17,789 bases of DNA from an uncultured Lachnospiraceae bacterium (GTDB taxonomy: Bacteria; Bacillota; Clostridia; Lachnospirales; Lachnospiraceae): the NCBI GenBank assembly GCA_947176785.1, contig CAMWSA010000033.1:1-17789 (forward strand). The letters are read 5' to 3'. The notes below the pieces were generated by a model. That model saw only the letters and a list, made by a program, of their open reading frames with translations. It was not told the origin of the DNA and did no database searches. Shown here in pieces: positions 8,122-14,546 of the stretch. The position numbers and the translations under genes were made by a program. Positions within the stretch are counted from its first letter, which is position 1, and each line of letters begins with the position of its first letter.

Positions 8122-9462
8122 TTACCCCATCATAAAATAGGTTTCGCCGCCCAACAGGCGCAGGAAAAAATATGCCCCGCACCAAAGCTGGTAAAGGAAT
8201 ACCAGCCCTGCCAGAATATAGGCCATGCGGATCAGGACCGGACGGATGCGCCGCAGGGGTTTTTCCTCCGCGTTCAGCGGCATGATGTCTATACTCCGCA
8301 GGGACAGCCACTTGACCAGGCTCACCACCTGGAGCCAGAAAACGGCAAACAGATAACCCCACAGAAAATTGCCATCCCTGGAACGGCCGCCTGTCTCCAC
8401 CAGGCACAGGGCTTCCGCAAAACCCACCAACGCCATCAGCAGGCTAAAGAGGTATGTGTGATTTAGCCGAATCCGACGGTCAGCGTCTGGCCGCTCCGGC
8501 GTCCGGGGGGCAGTCCGCGCACTGCTCCCCCGGGAACTGCCGGTCACGGCAAGCAGGCCGGTCCCCAGCACCGCCAGCGGGAAAGCCAGGGAGCAGAGCA
8601 CCGCCAGCTTGGGCCTGTCGGCATGAAGAGAAAAGGTATACCAGGGGTCAAAGGTCATGCCATTGCCTGTGTCCGCCCCAAACAATACCATATTCTGCCA
8701 CAGCACTACGCCGCAGGCGGGCAGCACCGCCGATCCCAGCAGAAACACCTGTTTAAAACGCGTCCTATGACACAGGTCCCACAGAAGCTTCAGGGCCAGC
8801 ACCGGCGCAAAGACCGTCAGAAAGCTGGGCTTTACACCCGTGCATACCACCAGGAGCAGGGCAAAGGCAACCCACTGCTTTACCGTGATTTTCTCCCGGT
8901 ACCCCTCCTCCAGCTTCCGGTAATACAAAAGCGCCGCCAGGGCCAGCAGACGCATACACAGATAGGTGGAGTTGTGCCACAGGTTGCCGGACTGGTAACT
9001 CACATAGCGGTAACTGCCCGCCCATTTCAGGTAAAAGGGCATCATCAGATTCAGCGCCAGGGCCGCCGCCATGGTAGCCCAGTTCCTGCCCTGTATGTCC
9101 GCCAGGCGGCGCAGCAGCAGTTCCGTCAGCAGCAGGGAACCCACCGTCACTGCCGCCAGAAACAGGGCAATCCCCACTGTGGTCTTTCCGCACAAGACAT
9201 AAAGCGCCTGGTAGACATAGGCGGTAAAGCTGTAATACCAGCCGTCCTCCACAATCATGCTGATATGGTAGGGCAGATCCGACTGAAAGAGACGGTTGTC
9301 ATAGTCCAGAGGCTGAATGGACTGCATATAATACAGGTACAGGCAGGCTGCGCCGTACAGCGCCGTCAAGGCCCACATCAGCCAAAGACCGCCGCCTGTC
9401 CTGCCCTTTGTTCTCTTTATCTTTACCCGGTTAAATTTCTCCACTGATTTACTCTCCGCCAT
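8122..9462 (-). CDS. Polytopic membrane protein, GT-C-glycosyltransferase-like, function unknown
   Basis: The protein (446 residues from the ATG at 9462) has a basic N-terminus, then roughly ten or more hydrophobic segments, the first at about residues 26-47. The first outer loop holds PLDYDNRLFQSDLPYH, acidic residues placed as in GT-C enzymes that use lipid-linked sugars, and a later loop reads QSGNLWHNSTYLCMR. This resemblance is topological, not a firm match, so the function stays open. An open frame extends to a GTG at 9546, but 9462 is preferred: it follows GGGAGAAAAAGGA, and the extra 28 residues are polar and add nothing to the topology. A promoter at 9615-9643 reads into it. The beta-galactosidase gene follows by 91 bases, suggesting a shared transcript. 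Confidence 0.7.
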   Translation of the reverse strand: MAESKSVEKFNRVKIKRTKGRTGGGLWLMWALTALYGAACLYLYYMQSIQPLDYDNRLFQSDLPYHISMIVEDGWYYSFTAYVYQALYVLCGKTTVGIALFLAAVTVGSLLLTELLLRRLADIQGRNWATMAAALALNLMMPFYLKWAGSYRYVSYQSGNLWHNSTYLCMRLLALAALLYYRKLEEGYREKITVKQWVAFALLLVVCTGVKPSFLTVFAPVLALKLLWDLCHRTRFKQVFLLGSAVLPACGVVLWQNMVLFGADTGNGMTFDPWYTFSLHADRPKLAVLCSLAFPLAVLGTGLLAVTGSSRGSSARTAPRTPERPDADRRIRLNHTYLFSLLMALVGFAEALCLVETGGRSRDGNFLWGYLFAVFWLQVVSLVKWLSLRSIDIMPLNAEEKPLRRIRPVLIRMAYILAGLVFLYQLWCGAYFFLRLLGGETYFMMG

Positions 9463-9614
9463 AGAATCCTTTTTCTCCCAAAGCTTTCCGCTGTCTTGCC
9501 TTCTGCTTTTCCCAACCGGGACTTTTCTCATTGGGAACCCGTCCACGATTTGCTTCCCAAGGTTCTTTCCTGTTTTATTATTTGAGGGTGTCCGCCCGAG
9601 GGATCTTTATGTAC

Positions 9615-9643
9615 AGTATATCCGTTTCTTTGTTGAAAATCAA
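9615..9643 (-). promoter_or_regulatory. Sigma-A promoter for the membrane protein/beta-galactosidase unit
   Basis: On the minus strand TTGATT (9638-9643) and TATACT (9615-9620) are separated by 17 bases; the -10 box matches five of six and the -35 four of six. The start site would be near 9607, giving a leader of about 145 bases to the ATG at 9462. Confidence 0.6.
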
Positions 9644-9800
9644 TGCCAAAAGGGGTTGACTCTCCCCCCTGCCGGAGCCAAGCGGAAGGTCTCCGGATGT
9701 TTCAGCCTGCCTGCATCCGCTCCCTCCTTCCGTGGTGTCATCTCTTACCTCTGAACCGGAAAGATAACAAGCGGAAAAAGGAAAGAGTATATAAGGAAAT

Positions 9801-9828
9801 TTGATAGCAATACATAAGATTTTATGCT
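9801..9828 (+). promoter_or_regulatory. Candidate promoter for the M20D amidohydrolase
   Basis: TTGATA (9801-9806) is followed after 16 bases by TATGCT (9823-9828) within an AT-rich tract. An overlapping TATATT (9828-9833) would give a poor 21-base spacer. The predicted transcript starts about 70 bases before the ATG at 9908. Confidence 0.45.
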
Positions 9829-9907
9829 ATATTTTAGAGAAAAGGGACATGATATAAGGGTAGATATTCATAGGTGACTTTACAGGCGCCTGGCAGGAGG
9901 TACGATT

Positions 9908-11080
9908 ATGAATTTTTATGAAAGAGCATTGGAATTACGTGAGGAAACAGTCACCCACCGTCGTTGGCTGCATAGAAATGCGGAGGTGGGCCTGCATATG
10001 CCAAAAGCGCAGGGCTATGTCATGGATCAGCTTAAAGGATACGGCCTGAATCCGCATCCCTGTGGGCATGGAGTGACCGCAGAGTTAGGCAGGGAAGGGG
10101 GAAGGACTATCCTGCTTCGGGCGGATATGGATGCATTGCCCATGCCGGAGGAAAGCGGCGAAAGCTTTTCCTGCCCAACCGGCACGGAGGCGCATACCTG
10201 TGGACACGATTTTCATGCAGCCATGCTGCTGACAGCGGCAAGGATGCTTAAAGAAAATGAAGCCATGTTGTCTGGCAGGGTACGTTTTATGTTCCAGCCC
10301 GCGGAAGAAACCTTTGAGGGCACAAAGGATATGCTGGCAAACGGGATACTGGACGGCGTGGATGCCGCCCTAGCCTATCATGTCGGCTCCGGCAGGATGC
10401 CGGTGGGCTTGTTCATGTACAACAGCGGCGGAACCATGATGTACTCTGTGGATGGTTTTCGGATTACGGTTCATGGCCGGGGTGCCCACGGTGCATATCC
10501 ACACAGTTCCATTGATCCAATCAATATTGGTGTTCATATTTACCTTGCTCTGGAAGCGCTGATTGCCCGGGAGGCGGACCCCGGTAAAGCCTGTGTGCTG
10601 ACCATTGGTAATTTTTCCGCCGGTTCGGCACCCAATATAATCCCCGATACCGCCGTCCTCCAGGGAACCCTGCGCACCAATGACAGTGCCAGCCGTGAGA
10701 AGCTGGTCCGGCGGCTGAAGGAGGCTGTGCAAAAAACCGCGGGGGTATTTGGGGGAACGGCAGAGGTAGAGATGATTTCCGAGGTGCCACCGTTGGTCTG
10801 TGATTCTGCCATGACTGACGAGATGGTGGGATATATGGAAGAACTGCCGATTCCCGGTTTGACTCCTGTTCCCGACACGACAGCCAGCGCTTCTGAAGAC
10901 TTTGCGGCTATTGCGGAAAAAATACCGAGCGTATTCATGTACCTTTCGGCAGGGTATATGGATGAGCGAGGTGATGCCCCTGCCCACAATCCCAAGGTTC
11001 GGTTCAATGAGGATGTTTGTCCAATCGGCTCCGCCTGTTTGGCGCACTGCGCAGTCCGCTGGCTGGAAGAACACCGGTAG
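9908..11080 (+). CDS. M20D family metallo-amidohydrolase (N-acyl amino acid / hippurate hydrolase type)
   Basis: A 390-residue cytoplasmic enzyme of normal M20D length. The binuclear metal site is intact: HTCGHDFHAA gives C98 and H100, FQPAEETFEG gives E133 (general base) and E134, H158 sits in AYHVG, and H360 in AHNPKVRFNED. The dimerisation lid domain occupies about residues 180-295 (GFRITVHGRGAHGAYPH). The Cys-Gly-His-Asp form of the metal motif places it with hippurate hydrolase, IAA-amino acid hydrolase and N-acetyl-diaminopimelate deacetylase relatives; it probably releases an acyl group from an N-acyl amino acid, but the exact substrate is not readable. Lack of lysine-biosynthesis neighbours argues weakly against the diaminopimelate role. 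AGGAGG lies seven bases before the ATG. Confidence 0.93.
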   Translation: MNFYERALELREETVTHRRWLHRNAEVGLHMPKAQGYVMDQLKGYGLNPHPCGHGVTAELGREGGRTILLRADMDALPMPEESGESFSCPTGTEAHTCGHDFHAAMLLTAARMLKENEAMLSGRVRFMFQPAEETFEGTKDMLANGILDGVDAALAYHVGSGRMPVGLFMYNSGGTMMYSVDGFRITVHGRGAHGAYPHSSIDPINIGVHIYLALEALIAREADPGKACVLTIGNFSAGSAPNIIPDTAVLQGTLRTNDSASREKLVRRLKEAVQKTAGVFGGTAEVEMISEVPPLVCDSAMTDEMVGYMEELPIPGLTPVPDTTASASEDFAAIAEKIPSVFMYLSAGYMDERGDAPAHNPKVRFNEDVCPIGSACLAHCAVRWLEEHR

Positions 11081-11170
11081 GGCGGTATATAATGCCGTTC
11101 TGCCGGATCTCCCATGTTCGCGCCGGGTTTATATGGCAGGTCCTTTCAGCGGCCGACAGATATTTTTATA

Positions 11171-11199
11171 TAGACGCATCTCTTGTAATGATTTATACT
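11171..11199 (+). promoter_or_regulatory. Weak candidate promoter before the solute-binding lipoprotein
   Basis: TAGACG (11171-11176) and TATACT (11194-11199) are 17 bases apart. Transcription would start only about 15 bases before the ATG, just ahead of the Shine-Dalgarno site, which is unusually tight. No terminator separates this gene from the amidohydrolase, so the lipoprotein may instead be read from the upstream promoter. Confidence 0.3.
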
Positions 11200-11206
11200 T
11201 ACTTTC

Positions 11207-11212
11207 AGGAGG
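11207..11212 (+). promoter_or_regulatory. Shine-Dalgarno site that fixes the lipoprotein start
   Basis: AGGAGG stands eight bases before the ATG at 11221. The same frame is open upstream to 11017, overlapping the amidohydrolase, but only the 11221 start places a lipoprotein signal peptide at the N-terminus. Confidence 0.9.
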
Positions 11213-11220
11213 GAAAATAT

Positions 11221-13458
11221 ATGTGCATAAAAAACAAGGTGATTCTGCTGTTGGGAACTCTGCTGATCGGCCTTACGTCCTGCTCGTCCAGGGACAATGC
11301 GGAGTTGGACCAGGCCATTACATATGTACCGGAGTACACGGAGATTTCCGCAAAAGAGGGGGCCATACTTACCGCTTTCCTGTGTGATGACGAAATACTC
11401 TTTGAGACCTCCACCGACGAGACCGGTCTGCGAAGGCAGCAGACCTTCTACTCTCTTCCGCTTACGGGGGAACAGTCCGAGGCAAGAGAGATCCCTTTTG
11501 AATTTTCAAGAAAACAGGTACAGTTTTTGGATGTCATCAAAGATTCCGAGGGGAATTATTATACTCTGGAAAGTGATCACATGTCGGCTCGTGTTGTGAA
11601 GGGCACTGTGGTACAGGAGGGCTTCCGGGTGAGCAAATATGGTCCGGATGGCAGCAGCCTTGCCAGCTGGAGCCTGACGGAATGGCTGCCTCAGGATGGT
11701 GAAGGAACCTATTTGAATAAACTGGCCATGGATGGGGATGGGAATCTCTACGTGTCAGGTTACGGCGCCATGCTGCTGTTTGACCATCAGGGCAACTATC
11801 AGGGCATCCTCGCGAATGAACGTATTTCGAACATGGCCCGTGGGGCAGATGGCAGAATTTACTATTCCTGTAACTTTGATCAGCTGAAGCGTGTGGATTT
11901 TGACATCGCGGAAGGCGAAAGCGTTACCATGGGTTTTCCCATTGGTACGGGCATGTGCCTTGGCGATGACGCTGAGCTTTGGGTATATGATATAGACGGC
12001 GTCTACCGATATGATGCCCAAAAGAATATGCCGGCACAGATTATAAACTGGATGGATTCGGATGTGGACCCCACCCTCCTTGTGGATATGGCCGTAATGC
12101 CGGACGGGCAAATCCTGCTGCTGATGCAGGAACGCTCCCGTTTCCCAACGCAGTCCCCTCAGCTGGTTTCTCTGACCAAAGCAGAAGAGGGGGACACATC
12201 CAGGGAGACCATTACCGTGAGCGTGATGTATCTGGAGGACAATATGAGGGCCTGTGCCCTTCAGTTTAACAAAAGCCACCCCGAGTATCATGTAACGATA
12301 AAAGAATACATGGGCCTTAATGGCTACAAAGACAAAGAGGATGCCATGAGGGCGCTGGATCTGGATATGGTTTCCGGAAGGGCCGCGGACATTATCGCGC
12401 TCTCCTACACCGATATTCAGAAATATATGTCCAAGGAATTGCTGGAAGATCTCGCGCCATATCTGGATGCCAGCACAGCGCTGTCAAGGGAAAATCTGGT
12501 GAGCGCCATAGAAGAAACCTATACCTTTGACGGTAAACTGGCGGCTCTTCCCACCCAGTTTAGGCTGAATCTCTTTGTGGGAAGACAATCCCAATTCGGG
12601 GACATCCGGCAATGGTCCGTGGAAGACATGATCGCCTTCTTTGAGCAAAACAGCAGTGCCGCGGTACTGGGCAGCACCTCCCAAAACACCATGCTGGAGG
12701 TCTGCCTGAAATATAATCTGGGCTATTTCGCGGATACCCAGGAAAAAACCTGTCGTTTCGATACGGAGGAATTTTTCCGGATCTTGGAATTTTGCAGCCG
12801 GTTTACTGGTACGGATGACGCATGGGGAGGGCTGGAAATTTACCAGGATGACAGTCGGCGGCTGCTGAACCTACAGTCCTGTTCGAATCCCTGCTTTGTG
12901 GCATGCGCGCCGCAATATTTCGGAAATGAGGCGGTAAGCTATATCGGCTATCCCACCATGGATGGCCAGTCCGGTATTTTGCTCTCTACGAGCCAGTACG
13001 CATATGCCATTTTGGCAACCTCCGAGCATAAGGAGGCCGCCTGGTCATTTTTGGAGGCCGCCATACTGGCGGAGGGGAAGACCCATTCTTCAAGAGGCGG
13101 AACGGATATTTCCTACATGAACTTCCCTGTCATGACCGACCAGTTGGAGGAGCAATTTGACGCCAGTATGAAAGCCGCCAACAGCGAACAGCTGATCCAG
13201 GACGGACAGACCGGCAGAAGGTATACGACCACATTAAGCTTGGGAACAGATAGAATTTATTGTTACGCTCCTGTAAAGGAGGAGGTTGACCTGATCTGGG
13301 AGTTGATTGACCAGGCACGGCCTGCGCCAAAATATGATGAGACAATCATGGGCATTATCCAGGAGGAGGCCGCCGGGTACTTTGCGGGGGATAAGGATAT
13401 CGGGATGGTTGCCGCCACTATCCAGAACCGGGTACAGTTGTATTTAAACGAAAAATAG
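11221..13458 (+). CDS. Large lipoprotein: propeller-like N-terminal half fused to an ABC solute-binding (family 1) half
   Basis: A 745-residue lipoprotein starting MCIKNK, with a hydrophobic signal and lipobox LTSC (C21). Residues about 50-320 contain repeated units with Asp-Gly turns followed by short strands (DGDGNLYVSG at 171-180, GADGRIYYS at 208-216, ELWVYDIDGVYRYD at 252-265, MPDGQILLLM at 293-302), as in NHL-type beta-propellers. From about 329 the sequence changes to a family 1 extracellular solute-binding protein: ITVSVMY, then QFNKSHPEYHVTI, DIIALSY, LEDLAPYLD and FDGKLAALPTQF, with a C-terminal EHKEAAWSFLEA helix. Such proteins capture sugars or oligosaccharides on the outer face of the membrane. 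It is about 300 residues longer than a usual family 1 binding protein because of the N-terminal half. No permease or ATPase for sugar import is nearby. It ends six bases from a convergent gene. Confidence 0.85.
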   Translation: MCIKNKVILLLGTLLIGLTSCSSRDNAELDQAITYVPEYTEISAKEGAILTAFLCDDEILFETSTDETGLRRQQTFYSLPLTGEQSEAREIPFEFSRKQVQFLDVIKDSEGNYYTLESDHMSARVVKGTVVQEGFRVSKYGPDGSSLASWSLTEWLPQDGEGTYLNKLAMDGDGNLYVSGYGAMLLFDHQGNYQGILANERISNMARGADGRIYYSCNFDQLKRVDFDIAEGESVTMGFPIGTGMCLGDDAELWVYDIDGVYRYDAQKNMPAQIINWMDSDVDPTLLVDMAVMPDGQILLLMQERSRFPTQSPQLVSLTKAEEGDTSRETITVSVMYLEDNMRACALQFNKSHPEYHVTIKEYMGLNGYKDKEDAMRALDLDMVSGRAADIIALSYTDIQKYMSKELLEDLAPYLDASTALSRENLVSAIEETYTFDGKLAALPTQFRLNLFVGRQSQFGDIRQWSVEDMIAFFEQNSSAAVLGSTSQNTMLEVCLKYNLGYFADTQEKTCRFDTEEFFRILEFCSRFTGTDDAWGGLEIYQDDSRRLLNLQSCSNPCFVACAPQYFGNEAVSYIGYPTMDGQSGILLSTSQYAYAILATSEHKEAAWSFLEAAILAEGKTHSSRGGTDISYMNFPVMTDQLEEQFDASMKAANSEQLIQDGQTGRRYTTTLSLGTDRIYCYAPVKEEVDLIWELIDQARPAPKYDETIMGIIQEEAAGYFAGDKDIGMVAATIQNRVQLYLNEK

Positions 13459-13464
13459 TCCCGG

Positions 13465-13950
13465 CTATCCCTCCCAATTCAATGCGCCATACACGGTCTC
13501 CAGCAGGATCTGGGGCATAAAGGGCTTTGTGATATAGTCCTCAACCCCCAGTTTCCTGGCTTTCTCCATAGTAGCCAGGTTCTTTGCAGCTGTTAGGAAC
13601 ATCACAGGCATGTCACGGATTTCCTTAATATGCTTTAAGACCTCCAATCCGTTCATGCCGGGCATTTCCAGATCCAGCAGTACCAGATCCACGCTGCCAT
13701 CCTGTAACAGCTGAATCGCCTCCTCACCGCCGGAAGCGGTGAGGAGCCGGTAGGCCGGCTGTGTATCAAATATATTCTTGATCAGTTCCACGCTGATCTC
13801 TTCGTCATCCACCGCCAGCACCGTCTTCTGCTGATCGTCGGACTGGCGCATCCGGTACTCTGTATCCTCATCCACCATCTTCAGCATAATTTCCACGATC
13901 CGGGGGTCAAACTGTGTCCCCTTCCCCGCCAGCAATTCGTCCCTGATCAC
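13465..13950 (-). pseudogene. Response-regulator receiver domain with HD-GYP tail; probable 5'-truncated gene
   Basis: The open frame (161 codons from a GTG) ends in a complete receiver domain: acidic pocket D48-D49, phospho-acceptor D93 in LVLLDLEMPG, T120 and K142 in ITKPF. The first ~35 residues (IRDELLAGKGTQFDPRIVE... to DEDTEYRM) match the extreme C-terminus of HD-GYP cyclic-di-GMP phosphodiesterase domains. The frame continues upstream through KLWKQALPQE, more of that tail, until an in-frame TAG near 13998, with no ATG; the HD-GYP catalytic core is absent. This looks like the 3' remnant of a larger HD-GYP/receiver protein. It may still be translated as a stand-alone receiver from the GTG, by coupling to the upstream gene that ends 28 bases before; the only Shine-Dalgarno-like AGGAA abuts the start. 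A functional short regulator remains possible. Confidence 0.6.
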
Positions 13951-13978
13951 TTCCTGAGGAAGGGCTTGTTTCCATAGT

Positions 13979-14473
13979 TTATTTCCGCCTGTTGCCTACA
14001 GATGCAAAACTCTGTTCCCCGTATTCCAAAACCAGAGTCTCCTGTTCACCGTCAGGACAAACGTAGGCAAACTTTACCATGGAGTCCTTACAGGCCCAGA
14101 AAAACGGCTCCGTGCAGGCAATGTCAAACCCTGCCTCTCCGCTGATGGTATCTGCCAGCACAATGCTATGAAAGCAGGCTGTTTGATTCATCTCCATCAC
14201 TTCCAGCTGCCCTCTCAGAATTCGGTGCAGTTCTTTCTTTGTAATCGGGTCTTCCAGAATATGGCTGTACCGAAAGCAGGATGCTGTAAAACGATTGGTG
14301 TTAATGATTTTCTCTATATATTTTTCCAGATCTTCAGGCAGGATTTCTTTGACCGCCACCCTTAACTCACGCTCCGGAAGCCTGTGGATCTGCACGATCA
14401 AAGCGGAAAGCATCTGTGGCGTTATGATTACAAAGTCCTTTCCCCCGTTAATTTTTAACAAAAGTTCCTGCAT
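13979..14473 (-). CDS. Unrecognised 164-residue cytoplasmic protein
   Basis: The product has no signal peptide or membrane segment and matches no family I know. The N-terminal half is helical and charged (VQIHRLPERELRVAVKEILPEDLEKYIEK is seen across residues 28-56), and the C-terminal half is predicted mainly strand (FDIACTEPFFWACKD, MVKFAYVCPDGEQETLVLEYG). It has several scattered cysteines but no CxxC pair. The ATG at 14473 has a good AAGGAG six bases upstream, arguing that it is real. It lies 73 bases after the ABC permease and 28 bases before the receiver remnant, all on the minus strand with no terminator or clear promoter between, so it may be part of the ABC transcript. Confidence 0.65.
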   Translation of the reverse strand: MQELLLKINGGKDFVIITPQMLSALIVQIHRLPERELRVAVKEILPEDLEKYIEKIINTNRFTASCFRYSHILEDPITKKELHRILRGQLEVMEMNQTACFHSIVLADTISGEAGFDIACTEPFFWACKDSMVKFAYVCPDGEQETLVLEYGEQSFASVGNRRK

Positions 14474-14546
14474 TACAGTCTCCTTACTCAGAGAACTCTC
14501 TTCCTGATGAATTCCTTAGGATTTATGAAGCCGCATTGTCTCCTTT

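Larger units (their letters stand above)
9463..9907. other. Divergent intergenic region, about 440 bases
   Basis: This stretch separates the minus-strand membrane-protein unit from the plus-strand amidohydrolase. It holds two back-to-back promoters (9615-9643 minus, 9801-9828 plus). Between them is an inverted repeat CCGGAG/CTCCGG (9672-9677 and 9691-9696). Nearer the minus gene there is a second repeat, TTGGGAA/TTCCCAA (9531-9537 and 9554-9560), in the predicted leader. No credible gene was seen on either strand. Confidence 0.6.

Noticed and set aside
9463..9546. N-terminal extension of the membrane protein to a GTG at 9546
   Set aside because: GTG with a weak upstream GGGAAG, no contribution to topology, and a better-supported ATG at 9462. 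It remains a possible alternative start.
11017..11220. Upstream extension of the solute-binding lipoprotein frame, overlapping the amidohydrolase
   Set aside because: The start at 11221 has an ideal AGGAGG and begins a proper lipoprotein signal peptide; the extension would bury that signal.
14516..14536. Six-codon minigene (MRLHKS) on the minus strand just after the permease, with AAGGAG three bases before its ATG
   Set aside because: The spacing is too short for good initiation, and nothing such as amino acid bias or a downstream attenuator gives it a role.
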